From assembly GCA_016286365.1 (NCBI GenBank), contig JAEESN010000001.1, forward strand, positions 1 through 64,000: a stretch of DNA of 64,000 nt. Direction: 5' to 3'. A program made the position numbers and the translations under genes. The notes below the pieces were generated by a model. It was not told the origin of the DNA. It saw only the letters and a program-made list of their open reading frames with translations, and made no database searches. This stretch comes from Treponema sp. GTDB lineage: Bacteria; Spirochaetota; Spirochaetia; Treponematales; Treponemataceae. Positions 19,778 through 29,291 of the stretch are shown piece after piece; the first letter of the stretch is position 1, and each line of letters starts with the position of its first letter.

Positions 19778-20558
19778 TGCTTTCCTCTTTTTTTATGTAT
19801 TTGATTATTTCCATATTATTATTTTTTGTTCGTTCTGTCATCGCATTATAGACCTTGTTTCTTAAATCCATTTTCTGTTCTTTTGGCGAAAGCGATTTAT
19901 CTGCAAAAAATGGTCCGTCTACATAAGTTACGATTCTATGTTTGGAAGAAAATCTTCTTTTCTGATAAGTGTTTGTAAAACAGAAGGTCGGAACATCATA
20001 CTGTACCGGATATCTGAACGAAGTTTCTGCAAATGGTCTTATCTTAGTGTAGTAAGGCCAGATGTGTGCTTCAGGATAAATCATCACAGGGTGATTCTGT
20101 TCAATCCTCATTTTTATGATGTTCATAAAGTTTTTAGCCGCTTCAAAATCGTCGGGGAGGGGAAGTGCTCCAAGGTAAGGATTAATTCTTCCTAAAATCG
20201 GCATGGAAACATTGTTTGGATGAACGATTACCCAGATGTGATTAGGCTTTGCAACCTGGGCCGGAATAAAAGGATCGCACGCAGCATTTGTGTGATTAGC
20301 ATACATAAAATATGCCTTATGCTTATATGGTTTTAAAACTTCTTTGTTTATTATTTTGTGATGAACTGCAAGCTTTAATACTAAGCCCGAAACAGGACGG
20401 AAGGTAAGCGTATACCAGAACCAGTGAAGGAATTTCCATTTAAAATTATTCTTTCCGTAGTCGTATTTCCCATCGATTTTACGCGGAGTAATTTCTATAG
20501 TTGAAAATTCATTTTTGAGTTCATCGGTGTAATAAATTACTTTCTGTTCTTTTTTCAT
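19770..20558 (-). CDS. PlsC-like acyltransferase with altered HX4D motif
   Basis: 262 residues. The middle region reads FMYANHTNAACDPF and later PVMIYPEAHIWP, fitting the lysophospholipid acyltransferase superfamily (motifs I and III). In the usual NHX4D motif four residues separate His and Asp; here there are five (H-TNAAC-D). A membrane-associated helix near residues 45-65 (FLHWFWYTLTFRPVSGLVL) is present. It lies 3 bases after another acyltransferase gene and overlaps a GT8 gene. It probably acylates a glycolipid or lysolipid; the substrate is unknown. Confidence 0.75.
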   Translation of the reverse strand: MKKEQKVIYYTDELKNEFSTIEITPRKIDGKYDYGKNNFKWKFLHWFWYTLTFRPVSGLVLKLAVHHKIINKEVLKPYKHKAYFMYANHTNAACDPFIPAQVAKPNHIWVIVHPNNVSMPILGRINPYLGALPLPDDFEAAKNFMNIIKMRIEQNHPVMIYPEAHIWPYYTKIRPFAETSFRYPVQYDVPTFCFTNTYQKRRFSSKHRIVTYVDGPFFADKSLSPKEQKMDLRNKVYNAMTERTKNNNMEIIKYIKKEESND

Positions 20559-20561
20559 CGC

Positions 20562-21404
20562 TTATTTTTCTTCGGGCAGATATTCAAGCGGAATTCCGTA
20601 AGTCTTTTCGTAAACTTCCTTCCACATGTCGTAATTCTTGTCGCGCATGTATTCGATGTTTTCTTTGCGAGATTTATTCGGATCCGGATAAATAGGCTCA
20701 AGAACATTTATTGTATAAGCCTGGATAGGAAATCCGTCGCCGCCGATTTTATCTGTATCTTCCATTGTGATAAAGATTGGTAAAACCGGAGCCATGCTGT
20801 TTACAGCAAGATTGAATGCACCGTTTGTAAGAGGACGAGGCTTTCTGTAATTCCACCACATTCCCTGTTCAGCGTAAACTAAGATTTTCTGCTTTTTCTT
20901 TAAAAGAGTTGCTACGGCATCGATAAAGAGCTTCATGCAGGAGAAGTTTGAGCTTAAAGGAAGTGTATTACAGTGGCGGAAGAAAAGTCCGTAAAGGCCC
21001 GGGAAAGAAGTGAAGTTTCCTTCGCGGATTACTTTATAAAGATTTGTTCCGATGTATGGATGAACCATGTTGTGGATAGCAAAGTTATCAAAGGCATTAA
21101 AGTGGTTACAGGTAAGGATAACACCCTGATCTAAAAGCTTTTCAAAGTTTTCTATTCCCTTGATTTCTTTTATTACAAGTTGACCGTTTTTAATCAGGTC
21201 CAGGATGAATTTATAGGCCTTTTTGTTTATAAAGTAAGATAAAATCTTATTCTTTAATTTTTTCTGAAGATAATCCACCTTATCTGCTGTGAGCGGAATT
21301 GTCGGAGGATCATTTTCAACATCTTTGTTGAACCATCTTTTTCTTTCGTATTCGTCTATTCTAGCGAGTACGGCGAGTCTTTCTTTGTCTTTTTCGATAC
21401 ACAT
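20562..21404 (-). CDS. 1-acyl-glycerol-3-phosphate-type acyltransferase (PlsC family)
   Basis: About 280 residues. The catalytic NHX4D motif is intact (TCNHFNAFDNF), and block III is visible as ILVYAEQGMWWNYRKPRP. A TTG at 21410 is in frame, but ATG 21404 is preferred. The start overlaps the 3' end of the upstream GT8 gene by about 44 bases, so translation is likely coupled. Acyl transfer from acyl-CoA or acyl-ACP to a lipid hydroxyl is the family reaction. Location between glycosyltransferases suggests glycolipid assembly. Confidence 0.82.
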   Translation of the reverse strand: MCIEKDKERLAVLARIDEYERKRWFNKDVENDPPTIPLTADKVDYLQKKLKNKILSYFINKKAYKFILDLIKNGQLVIKEIKGIENFEKLLDQGVILTCNHFNAFDNFAIHNMVHPYIGTNLYKVIREGNFTSFPGLYGLFFRHCNTLPLSSNFSCMKLFIDAVATLLKKKQKILVYAEQGMWWNYRKPRPLTNGAFNLAVNSMAPVLPIFITMEDTDKIGGDGFPIQAYTINVLEPIYPDPNKSRKENIEYMRDKNYDMWKEVYEKTYGIPLEYLPEEK

Positions 21405-22428
21405 AGGCAATCTTATATCCGTTTGAATTAATAAATCTGTATAAACTCTTTATTCCGGGAAGATTTAAGAAAAGCTGTGTTCCTTTTTTAAGGAAACTTG
21501 TCTTCATGTCAAGAACGTTTTTATAGTTGTTAGGATTATCAATTTCTGACTGTGCAAGCTTTTTAAGATTTTCGAACTGAGTTGTATCATCCATCTTCTG
21601 CTTGTAGGTATAATCTTCACGACCTTTTTTAATCATTTCGTAGAAGTCAGTCATCTTTGCATATTTCCAGAATTCCTCTTCGAAAATAACGTGCTTGTAT
21701 CTCCATGGCTTCCAGTTAAGATTATAGTGGATGAGGTTTACCTTGCGGCATTTAAATTTCTTGTCATCAAAAGGCATTTTGTTCCAGCCAAAATCAAGGA
21801 TTCTTGTTTTGTTCTGGCAGATTACGTTTAAATAATCTTCGTCCTGTGTAACGCGGAATTTATACTGCTTTAAAAGATTGATAAAGCGCTTCTGGACATT
21901 GTATGCGCGGAACATCTTTGTGTTCATCAAAAGCATTCCGGCATTAAAATATGTCTTAAGCTTACAACCCAAAACCTTTTCTACATATTCACCGAATACT
22001 CTGTATTTCTGCATTACCTGTTCAGGAACACAGCCTACAAGGTAGTTAGAAATATTCTTTCTGTAAAGCTTTGAAATATCACCTGTGACAACGATGTCTG
22101 CATCAAGATAGATAACCTTGTTGTACTGAGGGAAGAGTGTGTCAATAAAGAATCTGTTGTATGTATCTAAAGAATAATAATCACGAACATGTAAATCCTG
22201 CTTGATTTTTTCCATTGCAGGACGGATATCAAAATATTCAATAGAAGAATAAGGAGTTAAGCATTTTTCTACACTTTTTTTCCATTCAGAATTCAAGTCT
22301 GAAGAAGAAAGTACATGAAATTTATAAAAGTATTTTGGGGATGCATTTTCAAGAAGTGATTTTAATGTAACAGCCATGTACGGAAAATAATTGTTATCAA
22401 CCGCAAAAAATATTGGTATGGTTTTCAT
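21361..22428 (-). CDS. Glycosyltransferase family 8 protein
   Basis: 355 residues. The N-terminus IPIFFAVDNNYFPYMAVTL and the DxD motif in VIYLDADIVVTGDIS, followed by YFNAGMLLMN and NVICQNKTRILD, are standard GT8 features. The C-terminal ~60 residues are basic and may touch the membrane. It is the first gene of the operon, with about 208 bases of non-coding DNA between it and the divergent TPR gene at 22637. It probably adds hexose to a lipid or LOS-like acceptor. Confidence 0.88.
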   Translation of the reverse strand: MKTIPIFFAVDNNYFPYMAVTLKSLLENASPKYFYKFHVLSSSDLNSEWKKSVEKCLTPYSSIEYFDIRPAMEKIKQDLHVRDYYSLDTYNRFFIDTLFPQYNKVIYLDADIVVTGDISKLYRKNISNYLVGCVPEQVMQKYRVFGEYVEKVLGCKLKTYFNAGMLLMNTKMFRAYNVQKRFINLLKQYKFRVTQDEDYLNVICQNKTRILDFGWNKMPFDDKKFKCRKVNLIHYNLNWKPWRYKHVIFEEEFWKYAKMTDFYEMIKKGREDYTYKQKMDDTTQFENLKKLAQSEIDNPNNYKNVLDMKTSFLKKGTQLFLNLPGIKSLYRFINSNGYKIAYVYRKRQRKTRRTR

Positions 22429-22570
22429 CTTATACCTCTAGAATAAAATCTTAACTGTTAATAAAATATTAATCAAGCATAATAATCACTTTAATTTTAC
22501 AAAACCAGAAGAAATGTCATTTATAACAGAGTTTTATACTGATTATTTTTTCGTTGAAAATGAAACCCTT

Positions 22571-22598
22571 TTGTGTTAATTTTTTTATATAATATAGA
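22571..22598 (+). promoter_or_regulatory. Candidate promoter for the TPR gene at 22637
   Basis: TTGTGT (22571-22576) and TATAGA (22593-22598) with a 16-base spacer. The leader would be about 30 bases, with AAAGGAG just before the ATG. The surrounding 22429-22636 region is very AT-rich and holds no gene. Confidence 0.3.
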
Positions 22599-22636
22599 AA
22601 TATTACAAAGCTAATACAGATAAAGGAGAAATCATC

Positions 22637-23455
22637 ATGAAAACTAAAAAGACCTTATTGATCGCTTTATTCTCATTTTTATTTATAAATATTCATGCAC
22701 AAACTACAATTTCTGCTAACGGTCAGAAATATATCGATAATTTTATGAAGCTTCGTATGGAACTCACTGCAAATAAAGAAAAAAAGGATGCTGTAAAAGC
22801 ATTAAACTCATACAAAGCCGCAAATCCTTATGCAAATTATACAAATCAGGAAAAACTGATTATAGATTCTTTTTACATCCTGGAAAAATATAATTATACC
22901 TGGGAAGAAAAGGGAACAGAAGCAGCTCTTAAAAAAGAACTTATATCACAGGCAGACAAAAACGAAGCCTTTATTAAAAATAATAAAAATAATACATCCG
23001 GTTGGGTTTACGTCCTTACAGCAGATTTATATTCATGCTATATGTCTTATTCTCCAATGAGCGGGGCTATGAAATACGGTATGACAGTAAAAAATTACTA
23101 TCAGGAATGTCTTAAAATCGACCCTAAAAATTCCTACTGCCTTACTCACATGGGACAGTGGTATTACTGGGCTCCGGGCATAAACGGTGGAAGCAATAAA
23201 AAGGCTCTTCAGTCATTTAAAGATGCAGTTACTTATGCAAGAAACGATGCGGAAAGATTTTATGCAAACATGTTTTTATCTCAGATGTACTTTGAATTAA
23301 AGGATAAATCTTCTGCAAAAACCTATCTTTCTAAAGCTGAAGCAATCTATCCTTCAAGCGAAACCGTAAAGGAACTTAAAAAATACAACGTTCAGGGATA
23401 CTCACTTTTTACCTACAGCAAGAAGAAAGCCGAAGACGAAAAACGCGTAGATTAA
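22637..23455 (+). CDS. Exported TPR-like repeat protein
   Basis: 272 residues with a signal peptide (MKTKKTLLIALFSFLFINIHA, cleavage before QTT). The mature part is helical; residues about 165-255 look like tetratricopeptide repeats (LKIDPKNSYCLTHMGQWYYW, then ALQSFKDAVTYARN and AKTYLSKAEAIYPSSE). TPRs usually scaffold protein contacts, so a periplasmic partner-binding role is plausible but unproven. A good AAAGGAG precedes the ATG. It lies 88 bases before ileS and is probably a separate unit. Confidence 0.75.
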   Translation: MKTKKTLLIALFSFLFINIHAQTTISANGQKYIDNFMKLRMELTANKEKKDAVKALNSYKAANPYANYTNQEKLIIDSFYILEKYNYTWEEKGTEAALKKELISQADKNEAFIKNNKNNTSGWVYVLTADLYSCYMSYSPMSGAMKYGMTVKNYYQECLKIDPKNSYCLTHMGQWYYWAPGINGGSNKKALQSFKDAVTYARNDAERFYANMFLSQMYFELKDKSSAKTYLSKAEAIYPSSETVKELKKYNVQGYSLFTYSKKKAEDEKRVD

Positions 23456-23543
23456 AAATTTGAATAGTCCGTTTATATAGAATATTTTTGCGTTTTATGG
23501 CATAATCGGGATTAATAAAATATTTAAATATAAGGACAAATTC

Positions 23544-26500
23544 ATGAGCTTTAAACCGGTTGACCCTAAAGTAGATTTTCCAAAACAGGAAGAAGAAATC
23601 CTCAAATACTGGGAAGATAATAAAATTTTCCAGAAATCATTAGATCAGAGAAAGGATGCAGAAGAATACGTTTTCTTTGATGGACCTCCGTTTGCAACAG
23701 GTCTTCCACACTTTGGTCATTTTATTCCGTCAACTATTAAAGATATTATTCCACGCTATCAGACAATGAAGGGCAAAAAAGTTGAACGCCGCTTTGGATG
23801 GGACTGTCATGGTCTTCCAATCGAAAACCTGATAGAAAAGGAACTTGGAATCAACTCTAAGCACGAAATCGAACAGATGGGTGTAGATAAATTTAACGAA
23901 GCATGTAAGGCATCTGTTCTCCGCTATACATCGGAATGGCGTCAGACAATCACACGTATGGGACGCTGGGTTGATTTTGATCACGACTACAAAACAATGA
24001 ACCCTGAATACATGGAATCAATCTGGTGGGTTTGTAAATCTTTGTGGGATAAAAATCTTATCTACGAAGGAAAATACATCCTCCCTTATTGTCCACGCTG
24101 TTCAACCGTTCTTTCTACTCACGAACTTGCACAGGGCTATAAAGATGTAAACGATATGACTGTAACCGTTCGCTTTAAGATTACAAAAGCACCGGCTGCA
24201 ATCGACGACCCGGATATGACTAACGGAAAAACATATTTTATTGCATGGACAACAACTCCATGGACACTTCCGTCTAACCTTGGTCTTTGTATGGGCCCTG
24301 AACTCGATTACGTAAAAATCCGCGACAAGGAATCAGGTGATTTTTATATCTTTGCAAAGGCACGTCTTTCTGCTTACTACAAAAACGAAGAAGATTACGA
24401 AATCATTTATACACGCAAGGGTAAAGATTTTATTGGTGCACGCTACGAACCTTTATTCCCATATTTTAAAGAATACGCAGATGCCGCTAAGTGCGAAGCA
24501 GATTCAGGCTTTAAGTGTACAGAAGGTGCATTCAGAATGTTCAATGCAGACTACGTTACTACAGACGATGGTACCGGTATTGTTCATATTGCTCCTGCCT
24601 TTGGTGAAGACGACCACAAAGTATTTGCAGGTTCCGGCGTTCCGGAAGTTGAACCAATCGACGCAGAATGCCGCTTTATCAATCCTGTTTCTGATTATAT
24701 TGGACGCTTTGTAAAAGACTGCGATAAAGATATCATGGACCGCCTTAAACAGGAAGGTAAGCTGATTAAAAAAGAACAGCACATGCATACTTACCCTCAC
24801 TGCTGGAGATGTGGTTCTCCTTTAATCTACCGTGGAATCGGTTCATGGTTCGTAAAGGTAGCAGATCATCACGAAGCACTTTTGCGTGCAAACTCACAGA
24901 TTAAATGGCAGCCTTCACATATCAAAGAAGGACGCTTTGGTAAATGGCTTGCAGGAAGCCGCGACTGGGCAGTAAGCCGTAACCGTTACTGGGGTAACCC
25001 GATTCCAATCTGGAAGTGCGAAGACCCTGAATGTAATCACACACTCTGCGTGGGTTCACGCGACGAATTAAAAGAATTATCTGGTATTTACCCTGACGAT
25101 TTACACAAACAGTTTGTAGACAAGATTACAATCAAATGTCCAAAGTGTGGAAAAACAATGTACCGCATTCCTGAAGTATTTGACTGCTGGTTTGAATCCG
25201 GTTCCATGCCATACGCACAGAATCACTATCCGTTCGAAAATAAAGAATACTTCGAAACTCATTTCCCTGCAAACTTTATTTCGGAAGGTCTTGACCAGAC
25301 GCGCGGATGGTTTTATACACTTACAATCCTCGCAAGTCACCTCTTCGATAAGCCTGCATTCCAGAACTGTATTGTAAACGGACTTGTACTCGCTTCCGAC
25401 GGAAGAAAGATGTCTAAGTCGCTCAGAAACTATACAGACCCTGTAGAAGCAATCAACCGCTTTGGTGCAGATGCTCTCCGTCTTTTCTTAATCCATTCTG
25501 CAGTTGTAAAGGCAGACGACTTAAGATACTCAGATGAAGGTGTACGCGATGTTCTTAAATCAATCATCATTCCTTGGTGGAACTCATATTCGTTCTTTGT
25601 AACTTATGCAAATATCGATAATGCAGGCCCTACAGGACACCTTTTTGATTCAAAGCTTCCGTCTAATCCACTTGACGCATGGCTTTTGTCTATCACACAG
25701 AAATTAATCAAAGATGTTTCAGACGCCCTTGATGATTATGACCTTTCTACAGCCGTAGACCCAATCGTAAAATTCATCGACGATCTTAATAACTGGTACA
25801 TCAGAAGAAACCGCCGTCGATTCTGGAAATCAGAAAACGATTCAGACAAGGCAGAGGCATACGAAGCACTTTACATTGCTCTTAAAACTCTTGCTCAAGT
25901 TTCGGCTCCGTTTGTTCCATTCATCACAGAAGAAATGTACCAGAACCTTAAAACTTCGGGCGACCCGGAATCTGTACACCTCTGCGATTATCCTGTTGTA
26001 AATAAGGCTTGGATTAACGAAGAACTCGAATTCAAGATGAAGACTGTTCAGAAGGCTGTTTCTATGGGACACAGTCTTAGAAATACATTCAACCTTAAAA
26101 ACCGTCAGCCTCTTGCTTCAATCGCTCTTGTAACAAAAAATCCTGACGAAAAGAAAGTTCTTGCCGAAATGGAAGATTGTATCCGCGAAGAATTAAACGT
26201 TAAGGAAGTTGTTTTCCACGAACGCGAAGATGAACTTGTTGAATACAAAGCTAAGGCAAACTTTAAGGTTCTTGGAAAGGAACTTGGTCCTAAGATGAAG
26301 GCTGCAGCAAGCGTAATCACAGGTTTAACAAGCGAACAGATTCAGTCAATTCTTGAAGGAACAAAACTCACAATCGATGTTGAAGGAACTTCGGTTGAAC
26401 TCGATACAGAAAAAGTTATTGTTGAACGCTTTGAAAAAGATGACCTTAAGGTTTTGAACGAAGGAACTTTAACGGTTGGTCTTGATTCAAAGATTACAGA

Positions 26501-26762
26501 CGAACTCAAAAAAGAAGGTTATGTCCGCGATCTTATCCGTGGTATCCAGAACTTACGTAAGGAATCTGGACTCGAAGTTCAGGACAGAATCAATCTTTCT
26601 ATTACAGGCGACTCTGATCTTGAACAGGCATTCAACATGTTCAAAGATTTTATTACTAACGAAACACTCGCAGTTACTGCCCAGTGGAAACCTTCAATTT
26701 CGGGTAGCACACAGGTAGAAGCTGACGATAAGACATGGGGTATTAGTATTGAAAAAGCTTAA
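23544..26762 (+). CDS. ileS: Isoleucyl-tRNA synthetase, eukaryote-like (IleS2) type
   Basis: 1072 residues. It charges tRNA-Ile. The HIGH signature is at residues 55-60 as PHFGHF within PPFATGLPHFGHF, and KMSKS is near residue 622 (DGRKMSKSLRNY). The editing-domain phrase TTPWTLPSNLGL and zinc-type cysteine pairs (CPRCSTVL, CPKCGKTMYR) are present. The GLPHxGH form and the length match the eukaryote-like IleS clade, which is typically insensitive to mupirocin, rather than the E. coli IleS1 type. The lipoprotein gene at 26749 overlaps the 3' end by 14 bases. Confidence 0.97.
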   Translation: MSFKPVDPKVDFPKQEEEILKYWEDNKIFQKSLDQRKDAEEYVFFDGPPFATGLPHFGHFIPSTIKDIIPRYQTMKGKKVERRFGWDCHGLPIENLIEKELGINSKHEIEQMGVDKFNEACKASVLRYTSEWRQTITRMGRWVDFDHDYKTMNPEYMESIWWVCKSLWDKNLIYEGKYILPYCPRCSTVLSTHELAQGYKDVNDMTVTVRFKITKAPAAIDDPDMTNGKTYFIAWTTTPWTLPSNLGLCMGPELDYVKIRDKESGDFYIFAKARLSAYYKNEEDYEIIYTRKGKDFIGARYEPLFPYFKEYADAAKCEADSGFKCTEGAFRMFNADYVTTDDGTGIVHIAPAFGEDDHKVFAGSGVPEVEPIDAECRFINPVSDYIGRFVKDCDKDIMDRLKQEGKLIKKEQHMHTYPHCWRCGSPLIYRGIGSWFVKVADHHEALLRANSQIKWQPSHIKEGRFGKWLAGSRDWAVSRNRYWGNPIPIWKCEDPECNHTLCVGSRDELKELSGIYPDDLHKQFVDKITIKCPKCGKTMYRIPEVFDCWFESGSMPYAQNHYPFENKEYFETHFPANFISEGLDQTRGWFYTLTILASHLFDKPAFQNCIVNGLVLASDGRKMSKSLRNYTDPVEAINRFGADALRLFLIHSAVVKADDLRYSDEGVRDVLKSIIIPWWNSYSFFVTYANIDNAGPTGHLFDSKLPSNPLDAWLLSITQKLIKDVSDALDDYDLSTAVDPIVKFIDDLNNWYIRRNRRRFWKSENDSDKAEAYEALYIALKTLAQVSAPFVPFITEEMYQNLKTSGDPESVHLCDYPVVNKAWINEELEFKMKTVQKAVSMGHSLRNTFNLKNRQPLASIALVTKNPDEKKVLAEMEDCIREELNVKEVVFHEREDELVEYKAKANFKVLGKELGPKMKAAASVITGLTSEQIQSILEGTKLTIDVEGTSVELDTEKVIVERFEKDDLKVLNEGTLTVGLDSKITDELKKEGYVRDLIRGIQNLRKESGLEVQDRINLSITGDSDLEQAFNMFKDFITNETLAVTAQWKPSISGSTQVEADDKTWGISIEKA

Positions 26763-27633
26763 AAGACTTTTTGTAATTGTTCTGGCTTTGCTTTTTGCAT
26801 CGTGTAAATCTCTTCCAGAAGACGCACAGTCAAGCGTAAAGGCAATAGATCTGATTGATTCTGCAAGCAGTTTTTACTTGTCCATCCCGAAAAAGGTGGA
26901 TGAAGATTTAGTAACCAGAATCATAAGGTCGAATGTTGAACAGCTTTCGGATGATGATATTAAGGCTCTTGCACAAAGGGTAAATCATCTTTATATCGGA
27001 ATCTCCAGAAGTAATTACAAAAATGTTCTTCAGGCTTCGATTGAATCTGATGTTCCTGTAAAATATGTACCACGCCTTTTGAGTTCTAAAAATGGATGGA
27101 CTAAGACAAGTTTTAATCCTGTGAACTCAAAAAATCAGTACGAAATTTATTCTCAGAATAAGCTGAACGTTGCATTCCCTTCGGATAATCACATTGTCCT
27201 TGGACGCGATGTAAACGGAATGCTTTCGACATACGATGTAATAAGAAACTCAAGCGAAGAAGAAGGGCAGGACGGCTACTTTTCTTCCCTCGACAAACAA
27301 ATCTACGACTGGCTGGGCGGTTCAAGGGAAGAAATAAGATTCTTTACAGTTCAGCCTTCGACCTATCTGCACGTGCTTTTGGGAAATAACCTGAATCTGC
27401 AGCTTCTTTCTGTCTGGGGTGCTTTCCGTCAGAATCCAAAGAGCAAAGATTCTTATCTTTTAGATTTGACCTTCAACTTTAAAAACGAAGCATATAAAAA
27501 GGCGAGCAAAACAATTTTAATGATTGCCTTTGGTCTTACAGATTCATCATCTAACGCAGACAGCCCTACCATTTTAGAGATTTCTGATATAGAATTAAGT
27601 AAAAAGCAGATATATAAAATTTTAGCACTATAG
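26749..27633 (+). CDS. Lipoprotein of unknown function
   Basis: 294 residues. The start is TTG 26749, inside the ileS 3' end; no ATG is available nearby. The N-terminus [19 protein letters not shown] is a lipoprotein signal with lipobox FASC (Cys19). No domain was recognised. The mature protein has mixed alpha/beta character with [14 protein letters not shown] and a C-terminal region ending in IYKILAL. It is 10 bases upstream of the uracil-PRTase-like gene and likely cotranscribed with ileS. Confidence 0.78.
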   Translation: MKKLKRLFVIVLALLFASCKSLPEDAQSSVKAIDLIDSASSFYLSIPKKVDEDLVTRIIRSNVEQLSDDDIKALAQRVNHLYIGISRSNYKNVLQASIESDVPVKYVPRLLSSKNGWTKTSFNPVNSKNQYEIYSQNKLNVAFPSDNHIVLGRDVNGMLSTYDVIRNSSEEEGQDGYFSSLDKQIYDWLGGSREEIRFFTVQPSTYLHVLLGNNLNLQLLSVWGAFRQNPKSKDSYLLDLTFNFKNEAYKKASKTILMIAFGLTDSSSNADSPTILEISDIELSKKQIYKILAL

Positions 27634-27643
27634 GAGTAATCAA

Positions 27644-28678
27644 ATGGCAAATGACAAAATCATTCTTAAAGCAGAAGACTTAGACGGATATCTGACCTCT
27701 GAAGATATGGCAGATTTACAGAAGCTCGAAGTGATGTTTAAGGAGACGATGAAGTCATTTGACCCGGTTGATGAAGAAAAAATCATAAACGGTTACGACA
27801 AGATGGGACACGAGATGCAGGAAATCTGTAAAAAGCATCCTGGCATTAAAGTTTATTCTTTTGTAACAGAAGAGGGAGCTCACGCAGAAGCTTCCCGTGT
27901 AATTTCAAAGCTCCGCGATATAAAAACTAATCACCAGGAATTCATGTATTACAGTCAGCGCGCTTATGAAATGCTTTTCCGCATGGCTTATACAGACCAG
28001 CATTCAGATAAAAAGGGCCACATGATTGTAAAAACTCCGGTTGATTTTCCTGTACAGAATTATGCCGTTCATAAGATCCCGGACATCGACGATAAAATCG
28101 AAAATACTGCAGTCTGTGTAATGCTCCGCGGAGCCCTTTTACCAAGTATGATTATGTCTAAGGAAATCGAAGAATATTCTTCACACGGATATAAAACTCC
28201 ATTTGCACTTTTCAAAATAAGCCGTAACGATACAAAAAACGAATCGAACATGGAATACATAATGGATTTGAACAAGTCTTTCTTTAAGCTCGAAGACTTA
28301 GACGGAAAAGATTTGATTTTCGCAGATCCAATGAACGCTACAGGTGGTTCGCTTGTAACTGTTGTAAAATACCTTCAGAGTCAGGGAGTAAAGCCAAAAT
28401 CAATCGCGTTCTTTAATACAATTTCCACTCTCAAAGGAAGCATTCGCGTTACCCGTGCATTGGAAAACTGCACATGTTATACACTCTGGCTCGACCCTGT
28501 AATGAACGAAAAAGCATACATCATGCCGGGACTTGGCGATGCAGGTGACCGTTTGAACGGCTGCGATACAAAAGAAGCTCCAAGAAACATGATTCAGCTT
28601 ATTGCAGACTACGGACACAATATTTCGGGATTATATAAATCACAGTTATATGAAATTGAAAAAATCGTTCTTGGCTAA
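27644..28678 (+). CDS. Uracil phosphoribosyltransferase-like protein with N-terminal extension
   Basis: 344 residues. The C-terminal ~210 residues match UPRTase: [15 protein letters not shown], the PRPP loop [15 protein letters not shown], and the uracil-binding [12 protein letters not shown] near the end. UPRTase makes UMP from uracil and PRPP. The N-terminal ~130 residues are an extra helical segment absent from ordinary Upp (about 210 residues). A GGAG lies upstream of ATG 27644. The extension may be regulatory or indicate a distinct subfamily, so the exact substrate is inferred. Confidence 0.82.
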   Translation: MANDKIILKAEDLDGYLTSEDMADLQKLEVMFKETMKSFDPVDEEKIINGYDKMGHEMQEICKKHPGIKVYSFVTEEGAHAEASRVISKLRDIKTNHQEFMYYSQRAYEMLFRMAYTDQHSDKKGHMIVKTPVDFPVQNYAVHKIPDIDDKIENTAVCVMLRGALLPSMIMSKEIEEYSSHGYKTPFALFKISRNDTKNESNMEYIMDLNKSFFKLEDLDGKDLIFADPMNATGGSLVTVVKYLQSQGVKPKSIAFFNTISTLKGSIRVTRALENCTCYTLWLDPVMNEKAYIMPGLGDAGDRLNGCDTKEAPRNMIQLIADYGHNISGLYKSQLYEIEKIVLG

Positions 28679-29291
28679 AATCCGTAAGCCTTTATTCATT
28701 TTAACTGTTTCTCTTTTTGCTGCTCTTGTTTTTACTATAGGGCTTTCTTCTTGTAATTCAACTTCTCGTCTTATTCCGGGCATGGAAGAACAGAAAAACC
28801 TTGATTTATATAACCAGTACATGATTATTGCAGACGAATATTTTTCCCAGAAAAAATACGACAAGGCTAAAACCTATTATACAGAATGTCTAAACTGCGA
28901 AGATTTATACTGGGATGCCTATTACAAGCTTGCAAAAATAAGTGTTCTACAGTCTGATTGGAATGGTGCAGAAGAAAAGTTTAAAACACTGCTCAAAAGA
29001 GATCCTGAAAATTCTACCCTTAAAGAAAATCTTGCTTACGTTTATGCCCAGAAAGGCAACAAGGATGAAGCAGTTAAAATCTATCTTGAATTAATAGAAA
29101 CTTCGGGTGCAAAAAGCTCATTCTACGAAAACCTTATTACAATTTATATTTCGCAGAAAAAGGTGAGCGACGCCGAAAAATATCTTGCTCTTTTAAAAGA
29201 AAAATTTCCGGACACTCAAAGCATCCAGAAATTTCAGAGTGCAATTGATGCACTAAAAGAATCTATGGAAAATAAAGAAAACAAGAATTAG
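28650..29291 (+). CDS. TPR-repeat lipoprotein
   Basis: About 213 residues from ATG 28650; a longer frame from 28602 would hide the signal peptide. The signal [20 protein letters not shown] leads to a hydrophobic core and lipobox LSSC. The mature part has at least three TPR units ([57 protein letters not shown]). It is probably anchored to a membrane and acts as a scaffold. It overlaps the preceding PRTase-like gene by 29 bases and converges on the gene ending at 29288 with a 4-base overlap of stops. Confidence 0.83.
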   Translation: MKLKKSFLAKIRKPLFILTVSLFAALVFTIGLSSCNSTSRLIPGMEEQKNLDLYNQYMIIADEYFSQKKYDKAKTYYTECLNCEDLYWDAYYKLAKISVLQSDWNGAEEKFKTLLKRDPENSTLKENLAYVYAQKGNKDEAVKIYLELIETSGAKSSFYENLITIYISQKKVSDAEKYLALLKEKFPDTQSIQKFQSAIDALKESMENKENKN

